Below are positions 33,274 through 43,872 of a stretch of 64,000 nt of DNA, piece by piece. Source of the stretch: Tricholoma matsutake (lineage: Eukaryota; Basidiomycota; Agaricomycetes; Agaricales; Tricholomataceae). The notes under the pieces were generated by a model. It made no database searches and had not been told where the DNA came from. It saw only the letters and a list, made by a program, of their open reading frames with translations. A program made the translations under genes and the position numbers. The DNA lies in NCBI GenBank assembly GCA_026075535.2, contig AP026539.1, forward strand, positions 1,426,001 to 1,490,000, read 5' to 3'. Within the stretch, counting starts at the first letter, position 1, and every line of letters begins with the position of its first letter.

Positions 33274-35237
33274 ATGGGCGGCAAAGACAGGGACGATCCT
33301 TTTGCAATCTTTCATATCCCCCCTCCGAATGAGACTCCAGAGGAGAGGACTTCCAGGGAGAGAAGAGAGGCACAGGCACAGAGGGTGAGCGATCACATTG
33401 ACGATGCAATCAAGTTGGAGAAGGCTGCATTGAAGAAGCAACAAAGAGACGTCGTGAAAGTGTTATTGCTGGGTCAATCTGAGAGCGGCAAATCAACAAC
33501 CTTGAAAAGTGAGTTTGTATTCCGATCGATCACTCGTCTCGATCCTTACCTCCCACATCGTCATTTCTCAGACTTCCGTATGAAGTACGCCCGGGCAGCT
33601 TGGAAACAGGAACGTGCCTCATGGCGCACCGTCATTCAGCTGAATCTCATCCGTTCCATCATAACAATTGTGGAGACCCTCCAAGTTGAGATGGACAGCT
33701 CAGTGGATGACTCCATCCTCTGGTCTTCGGGAGATTCCAATGGGTCCGATGCGGAGGATGTGTCATCGCTTCCCATGCAGCTGACGGAAAAGCATCAACT
33801 CCTGAAACTACGTCTCGGCCCTTTGAGGCGCGTGGAGGCAGACCTCAAAAAACGCCTGGGTTCGGGGACGGAGGAAATCGTGGCGGACGGGGTGGAGACG
33901 AGTGTTATGAGTGAATCTCGGCCGAGGGAGTTCGGGGTACGAGCTTTGAAGGACATCCTTAATGGGCCGACGAAGAAAAGTGGGGCGCTGGATAGAGAAC
34001 AACAGGTAGACGAAGCAACGGAGGTTATTGTCAGCTGCCAAGAGGATATGAAGGCATTGTGGACGGATGAGCTGGTTAGGGCAGTGTTGACAAAGAGGAG
34101 GATGAGAGTGGAGGATTCTGCGGGATTGTTGGTTGTTGTCTGTTTTTCCCTTGTGTCCTTCTGACTATCTCTGCAGTTTCCTTGACGACCTCGACCGAAT
34201 AGCCACGCGAAACTATGAACCCTCAGACGACGATATCGTCCGTGCTCGCCTGCGAACAGTTGGTGTCCAAGAATATATAATCCGTTTCGGGGACGACCAT
34301 GGAACCAATGTATATCAAAGTACGTACCTAGATTGCTGCCGCCGTATCGTATTCACATCCTGCGCAATTATTGCGTTTTCTTCTGTGGTTGTTAGAAGTT
34401 GCTGGTCACGGTAATGAAGGCCCTCAGTGGGTGATTTACGATGTCGGCGGCTCGAGAACGATGGTAAGTTCGCCTTGAAGGTAGGTTAACTCACGCTTAT
34501 GTGTTGCAATAGCGCCATGCTTGGCTTCCGTACTTCGAGAATGTGAACGCAATCATCTTTCGTACGTACCACTTGATGATGTATTTACCTTTCATCAATT
34601 GTTCACACCCCCATCATTTACCGCAGTTGCCCGTAAGTAAATGCTTCGTGAACCTTTTTTTGACTAACTTCCCACCAGCCGTTTCCTGTTTTGACGAACG
34701 CCTCCTGGAAGATGCAAGTGTAAATCGTCTCGAAGACTCTTTCCTCCTCTGGCGGGCCGTCTGTACCTCCAAACTCCTCCAAAAAACCACCTTGATCCTC
34801 TTCCTGAACAAATGCGACCTCCTTAGGAGGAAACTCAAGAGTGGCACCAGGGTGCAACATTTTTTGCCGAGCTATGGGGATCGACCGAACAATGCGTCAA
34901 CCTTCGTTACGTGTACGACTTGTTCATTTGGTTGTTGTGATGCTGATAACGATGAAATAGATTTAAAGCTTAAGTTCAAGGACGTGCTGAGGCAAAGTAA
35001 TTTTGTCGAGAGGAATAGCTACTTCTATGCTACGTGTGTCACGGTGAGCCATTGTGATGTTTCTTCCATGTTCTGTACTCATCTAAATATCAGGACACAA
35101 AGGCTACTGCGACGACGCTTACGACAGGTATATTCTCCCTCTCTGGCATACTTGCACCATTGCTCATTGCGGAAATACTCTGGATAGTTCGCGACAGCAT
35201 CCTTCGCGAACACCTCAAACAAGCAGATCTTGTGTGA
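33274..35237 (+). CDS. Divergent long G-protein alpha subunit (basidiomycete type)
   Basis: Ten exons: 33274-33508, 33572-34127, 34177-34319, 34396-34463, 34513-34561, 34627-34632, 34679-34912, 34961-35043, 35094-35127 and 35188-35237. This gives 1458 nt, 485 residues, all in phase. Exon 6 is only 6 nt (TTGCCC). The P-loop is LLLGQSESGKSTTLK. Switch I RLRTVGVQEY is recognisable. Switch II reads YDVGGSRTMRHAW, so the catalytic Gln is replaced by Ser. FLNKCDLL (NKxD) and CVTDTKAT are present. The helical domain carries a long acidic/charged insertion (about residues 125-280). The N-terminus MGGKDRDD has Gly2 but no nearby Cys, so stable membrane anchoring is doubtful. Long G-alpha proteins of this kind are, to my knowledge, multiplied in basidiomycetes. 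Loss of the Gln predicts slow or no GTP hydrolysis (inference). Confidence 0.9.
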
Positions 35238-35569
35238 TTGCGGACTCTCACCTCCTAAGTGCATCTGACTTCTCCATGCTCCTTGGGTTTTGCTTTGCTG
35301 TATTTGTTAGTATGTTACATCACCATCAGCCTGCTTTACATGATAGACTTCCCTACCTAACCTAGAGACAATCAAATGTTTATTCATATCATCAACATAT
35401 CATACTACCCCTTCTCCTTAATTAGATGATGGACCTCGTTGCTCGTCATTCAAAAGTACTTGTATGGATTGTCATGTAACATAGTTTTATCTAAATAGTC
35501 ATGAACTGTTCATTCTTTTTAACTCGGCGAATGTAGTATTTGGCCAAGAGTACTCACTAGAATTTTTAC

Positions 35570-35986
35570 AGCGCTTTCGGAAAACCTCAGGCTTGACAGC
35601 TGCACATCAAAGAATATTTTGTGAAATAGTGTCGCAATCGAAACCGAACGTCACGCTTCCACCAACTACACCGGTCGCATCCAGAGCATTCAGCACTTAA
35701 CGCACGTACTACGTAAATGTAAGGGCTTATATACAGCAGAATTGAAAGTATGTACTGTTTGCAGCTGGGCGGGGCTGTTTTGACTTTTTGCACGTATATT
35801 TGAAAGGTCGGGGTGCACATGCACCCATTTTCAGCGGGGATTGAACAGGGCGACGCGCTGAACCTTCGAGGCTTGAAGCGCGCATTTGATTGATTTGTAA
35901 TGTTTTGTAACGTCCGGCGATCAGACCCTTTTTCACACAAAAGAAAAAACCTTATGTGCGGCTGCCAAGGTTTTTCCGAAAGCGCT
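35570..35986. mobile_element. MITE with AGCGCTTTCGG ends
   Basis: 35570-35587 (AGCGCTTTCGGAAAACCT) and 35968-35986 (AGGTTTTTCCGAAAGCGCT) are inverted copies, with further weak homology inside (GACAGCTGCACAT against a GCCGCACAT-like reverse complement). The unit is 417 bp with no transposase. The target-site duplication is unclear: TA lies close to both ends but not at equal distance. Confidence 0.6.
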
Positions 35987-36489
35987 AAGCTCAGATAATC
36001 TACCCCTCTCCTTCCAAAAAAATAGTAATGGATAGCTTATGTAACCATGAAACTTCTCACCCGTTATGTGGGCCAATTCTATTCAGCACAAGCTTGTGAT
36101 TGCACAACATCTCTGGGCTCACCAAAGACTGATACATCAGGAAAACATAAGGGTGTCTTTGTCTCAGGGAACCACATCTCTGAGGGCTATGTCTTTGCAA
36201 AGGAGGTCTTTCAAGGCCTTTGTCTTTGGGTGTGAATCTTTAATATATAAGGTGAGGCTTTCAGGTCTTTGAGTTGAAAGGTTGGTCTTTCTTACCTTGA
36301 GGTCTTTGGTTGTGAATGTGTTCTGGGAGGAGATTGTTGTGACTATTCCTCAGATGCACCATCATTCCAGGGCAATCCATACTTGAGTTATCATGTTCAT
36401 GTGTATCAATTAGAATGCATACTCATGTGCATGGTGGTCTATGTATTTATTTATGTAAAATGCCTGGAAAGCATCCAGGCTACGGTCAA

Positions 36490-37911
36490 ATGTTAAGTGG
36501 TGAGGAATTCGGGTAGCACCTGCAATACCCATGAGATGTGCACTGCGCATTTGGCACCATGCTGTCGAGATGGATGATCGACATAGCTAAATTATCTGTA
36601 TTATCAAAATTGGATTTGACCTTCCACATTCCAGTGTCTGGGCATGGTGTGGTACCAATAGTTGAATACCAGGAGACCAATGCACATGAGAAGTGGGTCT
36701 TGCTGTGATGAATGGAAAAAAAATGGCATACCCATGCAACATACAGCCCATGGAAACCTGGTTCTTTGTCAGGATCATGTTGAACAAAAACACAATCATG
36801 TCTTGCAGGACCATGCCGCCAAGAGTCAATGGCTCAAATACATTCATGAAACATCCCCCTTGTGCCAGACAAGTCACTTGGGGCATAATAAATGGCAACC
36901 GCAGAAGAAAAAACACAGATTTTTGTTGTGTTGGTAAGGACAGGACAATCTGACAGTGGAACATCATCAAGCTCGATGTCTGCATCAACTTGTACCAGTT
37001 GTTCATGGAGGAAGCGCTGAACAAGGTTTGGAAGGTGAGGGATATTGAGATGAACACTGTGACCTTCAACCGTGAGAGGAAGATTTCGAACTGTACAACA
37101 GCACAGCAATCAGAGATCACAGAGAGATGAAAAAGTTGTCCTAGAGACTCACTGGGGATTTGTGCAAGAATCACCTCACTATCAATATTGCCATTGACTG
37201 CACCCCCATCATCATCCTCATCATCTTGAAGATTATTGGCTGGTGGATCTGGTGGCAGATCTGGTGGTCCAAATTGCCAATCAAGCATACCATGGGCTTG
37301 AAAGTCAACTCTTGCAGCAGCTAGCTTGTCCAAACATTGGTTTGTGACAAGCATCTGGCCTAGAGCTTCATAGTGACTTGACCTTTGCCAGGGTTCCTTA
37401 ACAGCCTTGATGTGTTTTGACTCAGTTATTGATGAACAAAGACCATTTGGTGCCCCAAATTCTTGAATAAGGAATGTGTAATGAACAAGTGAGTGTTGAT
37501 GGGGTAGCAAAAACCCATCAGGACAAACCTCATCAAAAATGCTGCATTCAATGTGAAATTTGGTGACAGCATTATTGATAGCAAGAATGTCATCCTCAGT
37601 GATGATGTTATGGTGGACAAAATAGCAAAACTCCATAAAGGAGCTTATTGCGCACACTATTTGCACAGGAATGTGGCCCACAATGGCAGGAAGGTAACCT
37701 TGGGATGACAGGTCAGGAAGATAGTCAGAACAGCTGGCAAAGTATTACATACCTTCATAAGCACTTTTGAGTCATCTCCTGTCCACTGTTTGAATCCATG
37801 GCCAACATTTTTGTGATTGTGCAGAGACTGTGAACAAGAATGGTCACCCCAGTTTTGCTTCGGAAATGCAGCCTCATTTTTCAAGCTTGGTGGATCCAAG
37901 GATCTAGTCAC
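36490..37911 (-). pseudogene. Plavaka transposase, C-terminal part
   Basis: Recognisable family blocks in order on the minus strand: GHGFKQWTGDDSKVLMKV near 37800-37750, SSFMEFCYFVHHNI near 37640, then HQHSLVHYTFLIQEFGAPNG and LCSSITESKHIKAVKEPW (37500-37380), EALGQMLVTNQCLDKLAAAR (37370-37310), LPNLVQRFLHEQL and VDADIELDDVPLSDCPV, AVAIYYAPSDLSGTRGM, and TGMWKV with SIIHLDSM near 36625-36550. The blocks are spread over three frames and separated by probable introns. The N-terminal zinc finger and most of the catalytic region were not found, so this is a remnant. Plavaka elements are common in Agaricomycetes. Confidence 0.8.
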
Positions 37912-38329
37912 TGAGTACAGGAGTGCACGATGAACCTGAAAGAAAGATTAGCTGATACATAAATCACGGGATAGGACTGCCTGAATGGACAGGATGAGCA
38001 CACCAACTGGCCTTTCCTGTATACAATGTTCCTCACATGCCCACAGAAGAAAATGAAGGCCTCATTGTGGAGGAGGGGTTTCCCATTGATGATGAGGTTC
38101 CAGTACCAGTGAAAATCCTGAGATGGCAGCCTCAAAGTTGTGAGGGCTTACGCGTTTTGCAGGAGAAACGACTCATCGCCAAGGGCAAGCATTAGGGGGA
38201 TGCAACTACATCACACCCCGGAAGGATGAATGCCTTGTTGTGGTGACAAGGGCTTGTGTTGACAACAATTTGGTGTAGGAAGTGATCACCATGATGGTGG
38301 GGGTAGGAAAGAGGTGATCCAAGTCTGAT

Positions 38330-38540
38330 CTATTGAGAGAAGACAAAGCGGTGGCCAATAACCATGTTATGGAAAATACTTGTAATGTAAAAATAAATAA
38401 AAATCACCTGTGATATAGTCAAGGTAGTGACCAATATCCACATTGCAGATGGAACACAGTCAAGGTGGTGGCCAATATCCACATTATGGAAGAATCTTGT
38501 AATGTAAAAATGGAAGTTGATCAACTCACCTGTTTCCCTC
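38330..38540. repeat. Imperfect tandem repeats inside the Plavaka element
   Basis: Three variants of a unit GGTGGCCAATATCCACATTATGG, two of them followed by an AATCTTGTAATGTAAAAAT-like tail and an intron-like CACCTGT. This is probably duplicated intron or exon sequence. Confidence 0.5.
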
Positions 38541-40264
38541 TTCATGATGAAACGAGCAGTGGACATTGAGGTGGTTACTGGAGGTGGCCTCTGATTGGCA
38601 CCAGCACTGGAAGTCTAGAGCTATGAGATGTGGCCTTGTTGGCTTGCCCTGAGTCATTGTTCAAGTTCAAGGTAACTGTGACAAGTCACAAATATCAACA
38701 AGCCAAATCATGGTTCAGCATTTACCGCAACAATATCATGGACATTTTCCCATAGCATACTAAACCAGGGAACAAACCTCATTCTATAAATAGAACTTGG
38801 AACAAAAAGTCCAAGCACTTTGGGTAAGTAGAAGACACAAAGTCTCAAAAGTCCAAAGAAAAAGTCCCAAAAGTTGTGAAAGTGAAAGTGAAAGCCCTGA
38901 CAAAAAGACAAAGGAGCAAAAGTTCAAAGTAAAAGACCTTGGAGTTTTGCTGATGTCTGATATTCTGGATTCCCAATGGATGTACTATTTGGTAAATATC
39001 CTTTACCAATCTCCCATTTTTTGATTAGTTCATTTGTACCTCTCTATGCTGTTGCAAGCAATAAATATGTTGCTACCTAGTACCAGATGCAAGCTTTTGA
39101 TGATCAATAAGAATGGGCAAGGATCATGTGATGTATGTGACCATGTTTTCAACAATCAACAGTCACATGCATAGTTGATCTCAGGTTTTCAACAGGACTT
39201 ATCTTTGTACTCCCACCACTGCATGGCCCACCCACCACTACCTTCCACTTACCTTGTGTCCATGCCACCCACACTTAGCATTCTCCTCTCCATTGCTTTC
39301 AGTGGCCAGAGCATGTTGCTCTGTGTTATTTGTGTTGGGACATGTATAGCCCAGCCCTCAAAATATTGAGGGTCATGTTGAATGGCACAATCAACAAGCA
39401 TGTAATGGGTCATCAAAGGCAAGAGTGCTCCCAAGTTGGCAGTCAAGGGAGAAGTAAATAGTAAGTATTTCGACTGCTACATTCTCTTCAACAGACAAGT
39501 TGATCATGAAGGAGGGGTGAGCAGCACTAGTACCCTAAAATTGACACACCACCAATCCGATGTTGATGATACCCTAGGCATGCCCTGTAAACCCAATGAG
39601 GTCATCCACATGAGTATTTGAGAAGAGGTGCATATTTTCATTTTTCTGTTTGTTTCAAAGTGTGAAGTGCTCACATTAGTCTACAGACCTACTACCTACA
39701 TGAACATCTGATCACTGTCACCAGTATCCCACATCCTTAGCCAGACCATCAAAATGGGGTTCTTGGGTGCACCAACAAGGAAGGAAGCATGTAGAGGCAA
39801 TGAAGGATTGGATAGATGTGAGATTGAATGATTGCAGTGGGATGGAAGTGAGCTCCACCACAGAGGTTTATTTATATCTCAGATGTTGTAGTTATCTACT
39901 AGTACTGTTTACACAGTGCTTGAATAAGATTGATTTTTGTGCATCTGCAGTATGATAAGTATGATTAAAAGACTTGCAAAGATATCATGTAAAGCCAAAG
40001 ATTGTCTTCACAAAGCTCTGTGTTCATCTTTGAAAGATTCTCAGAAGTCTCACAAAGATGACCAGGTCTCTGAAAGAATTTGTACCTGTCTCCTGAAAGA
40101 TGTGAGGTCTTAATGTCTTTGAGATCTTTAGGTCTTTCCAAAGACCTCAAAGATGCCCAAAGACAACCCTCATGTTTTCCTGATGTATTTTTTCTCTCCA
40201 AATCTGTTCAGTACATGGTGAGGAAACAAAGTCCATTTGGAATGAGGTGAAAATCACATAGAGC

Positions 40265-43200
40265 AGGACCCCTGAAATCTCTACCAAGTACCTGAGGCCA
40301 GTGCGGATAAAAACTGGGCAAATTTTTGAAAATGCCTGAGGTATTTCTGGATAAAAATCAAGATTTTTTCAAAAATGTATGTGGCAGAAGTGCAGATAAA
40401 AATAGCCAAGGTGATAATTGGCCTGGTCCATATGTGGATAAAAAGCACATCATCTGAGGTTTGAACCAAATACATTGCACTTGGAGCACACATATAATAC
40501 AGAGCACACATATAATACAACTACCACTACATCATAACACACTAATATGTTTTTCTTTGCAACTATACAAATATCCATTTGAGTTTGGTTTGAGTAAACT
40601 TGAACTGAAATCTGTTAGCCATCACCACTGTCTTCAACCCATTGTAACAAATGTAGACCTAAGCTGTACTAATAATATAACTCAGTGTTTGCATGCAAGA
40701 GTAGTATCCAAATGACTGGAGTATATTCACCTAATAATATAACTCAGTGTTTGCACATGAGAGTGGTAGCCAAATGACTGAGGGGAGACGGGTCCACATA
40801 ACAGTACTTGTAGCAAACAGTAAAGTAAACTAGCTACTTTGAGAGAACAAAAGGAAAGGCTCTCGATGAGAGCTATAGCAATGTAGTAAATATGAAAGGA
40901 ATTACTAGTAGTAATAGAAATGTACAGTAGAGTCATCATAGTGGCACATAGCTGCGCATGAGATCTGGAAATGTAATGAAAACATGGACAGGCAGGGTTA
41001 CTCATTTGGGTGAGTCACACTTGATAATCCAACACCCATTGCTCATAACCTGCCAAACAGGTCATGTGCAGAGCTCATATCTCAAGGCAGTTACCTCAAG
41101 TCTTTAGTGGGTAGAGCAAAAAAAGTTTCAGGTGCCCGATGATGTTGACAAGAAGTTTGAAGATTGATATTAATCCTTAGTTGTAGTTTCAACATATATA
41201 CAGTAACTCATATTTTGATTGTTGCTTGGTCTATAGGATAATTTGCTCACTATGGGGCCTGAGGGGTAGGAAAACTATCCCACATTTCATACCTTTAGAT
41301 AGTGTAAAATGATATATTTATGGTATAGTTTTCATGTATTGATAAACCCCAAAATGGAATAAGTTTCATCAGGAGTTGGCATGAAAATCTACCACTAAGA
41401 GGAGTGAAAAAGAATGCCTTTTCCTACCTGTAAGGGATGAATCGATGGGATGAAAACCTCCCACATTTTGTCCCCAGTTCATCCCACACCAAATTCATCC
41501 CATGGGATGGTTTTCATCTTTATATGGGCATAAATAACACCCCTCTACCTGGGTTGAATTTCATCAACTTTCCAGGGGTTTAAGAGGAATGAAAGAACCT
41601 GCCAATAATGTTTTTTTCATCCCATTGATAGAATAGTTTCATCATGTATCAGAGTAAATTTCAAGCCACTAAGATACAAAATCTACTTGAAAGAAGCAAA
41701 AAAATCCCCCAGACCCCTGATGCCTCATTGTTGGCCTGTTGTCCCATCACGTCCCCATCATCAGAGGATGCATCCGCAATCCACCCTGCGAGCAGTTGCT
41801 CATGGACGTGTGGCAGGTGCTGGTTTGTTGTGCCCTGGGGAAGGTGGTGGGGGGTTGTCAGCATGAGGTGGTGGGTAAAAGAGGGGTGGGGTGCATACCT
41901 GCCCTATACAGGCCTCTGAGCACCATCCCCTCCCGTCGCTGTCTGTTCCCCACTCCACCCCTCTCGTTTCCTCCTTTGTTCATCACCTGGGGTGTGGGGT
42001 GCTCATTTTCGGGGCGATTCCTCGAGTTTTTTCCCTAAAAAATCAATTAATATAATGGTTAGTATGATTGAATAAGAAAGAAAGAAAAGAAAAAAACTTA
42101 CATGCCCCAAACAACGATATGTGTTGCATATCGTCAGTGGGGGTCGGGGTGCCCGTTTTCAGCGTAGCTGGTCGAGTTTTTCCCTAGAAAATGAAGTAGA
42201 ATTGTTTATTAGTACAATTGAATAAGAAAAAAAGAAAAGAAAAAAAACTTTCGGTCATCATGGGGCTCGTTTGCAGGTGTTGTTGTTGTGCCCCCTTGTT
42301 GTTGTGTCATCCCCCCCACCCTGCATCCCGTCGTCATCCTGCTGGTGCTGGTGCTGGAAGTGTCATCCCCTCCCTGCCCTGTCATTGTAGACAGGCTGCA
42401 CCTGTGATCCCACCCTATGAGCAGTTGCTCATAGGCATGGGGGCGGGTGCCGTGTCGTCCGCAGCAGCATGGTGTGGGGCATGGATGGCATTGGCAGTGA
42501 GCACCTGTGATCCACCTCACGAGCAATTGCTCATGGGAATGGGGTGGATGTTTCTTGGATGTCATTGTCGAGCTCTGGGGAAGGAGGTGGGGGCATCGTC
42601 AGCATGACATGGCAGGTAAATGAGGTGGTGGTGTACTTACCTGGTGGGTCCCGCTATATGGGCCTCCCGCTGCCATCCTGTCTTCCATCACTGTCACTGT
42701 CATCATTGTCGTCGCCCATCTCTGCCTCTCCTGTTTGTCATTTGTCATTCCTGTCATTCCTGTCGTGCGTCGTAGGCCTTATTTTTTCCCTAAACATAAA
42801 GTAATAGTTTAGTTAGTAAAATGAACACGAATTATAGAAGAAAAAAACTTACTATGGCCCAAACAATGATTCACATCATTTGGGCTGCGTTGTGAGCGAG
42901 GTGGCTCATTTGTGGCCACAGATGATGTTGCCAGTGTTGTGTTTGTTGTCGTGGGAGTCAGTGTTGATGGCATTGGGGTTGTGAGAGAGGGGGGAGCATC
43001 ATCATCATCATCGATGGTGGTGGTTGTGGTGAGGTGAGATGGCGGCATGGTGGTTATGGTTGATGTTGATGTGACATGATGTTCAACATTCATCATGTGA
43101 TGTGTTGAGGGTGGGCTGCAAATGACTTGTCAGTAAAACAATTACAACACAAATGAAAAATCCCCTTTTTTGGGATGAAAAAAATTCTCTTAACACTTGT

Positions 43201-43872
43201 AATCCTGAAGTGTGAAAAGTATCCTCTCATTCTGACTGAAAACAATAACAATAATACCTGAGGAAGGAACAGTCAATTCAATATTTAATGAAAGAAATTT
43301 CCCTACTAAAATCATCTCATAATAGTATGAAATTTGTATTTTATTTCAGGCTGAAAACACATCCTGTTATTCACACCTTTGTGGCAGGAAACACTATCCC
43401 ATAAATTGTTGAAAAGTTTGATGAAAATTCACACATTAAGATGGTTGCAAATCCATACCCTCATCTTGGATTAAAATTATCCCCTGTATTTCATCCCCTT
43501 GTAAAATGAAAATTCATCCCATTAGGTTAAGAATATTTTGTAATGTAACACATATGAACTCCATCCCTTGGATGGCTGAAATATTTGGGATGGAAATTCA
43601 TCCCAAATTCATCCACCCTGAATTCAGCCATTTATGTTAGGAAATTCACATTTCTGAATTTAAATGGCTGAAAATCATATTGTGCTAGGTCCACAGTGTG
43701 CTGTGCAGTGGGGAAATTTTTGATATTTATGCATAGGCCTGAGGGACAGTGCAGATAAAAATTGATATATTTGAGGGCCAGAGCCAATTTCTGGATAAAA
43801 ACTGCTAAAATTTGGGCAGATAAAAATTACAATGATCTGGATCAGGCATTTGGCAGAGCTTTCAGGGGTCCT
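40265..43872. mobile_element. Non-autonomous 3.6-kb TIR element
   Basis: 40265-40297 starts AGGACCCCTGAAA and 43841-43872 ends with its reverse complement TTTCAGGGGTCCT, with similarity continuing inward for about 30 bp. The flanks catagagc / catagtcg share CATAG, consistent with a decayed hAT-like 8-bp duplication. Just inside both ends are CAGATAAAAA/GGATAAAAA motifs (four left, three right). Unlike the termini, these run in the same direction on the plus strand. Inner arms at 41300-41660 and 43140-43640 are rich in TTCATCCC. The core holds duplicated gene-like modules. No transposase was found. Confidence 0.55.
41780..42860. repeat. Direct duplication of about 0.7 kb with GAGCARTTGCTCATGG modules
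   Basis: 41788 and 42522 start equivalent blocks offset by about 734 bp. Each has a GAGCARTTGCTC palindrome, then GGGGAAGGWGGTGGGGG, CAGCATGA, GGTAAA and CATACCTG/CTTACCTG, then an A/T-rich intron-like spacer read on the minus strand as GTAAGTTTTTTTC...TTTAG. A third palindrome lies at 42418. No continuous protein is supported on either strand. Confidence 0.6.

Larger units (their letters stand above)
36133..40187 (-). mobile_element. Plavaka-type (CACTA-like) DNA transposon
   Basis: The ends at 36133-36161 and 40158-40187 are inverted copies (TACATCAGGAAAACAT followed by RAGGG...GTCTTTG). Inside both ends lie mirror-image arrays of GGTCTTTG / CAAAGACC motifs (36155-36310 and 39990-40165), typical of subterminal transposase-binding sites. 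The 4.05-kb interior holds a decayed Plavaka transposase on the minus strand. The immediate flanks do not show a clear target duplication. Confidence 0.7.
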
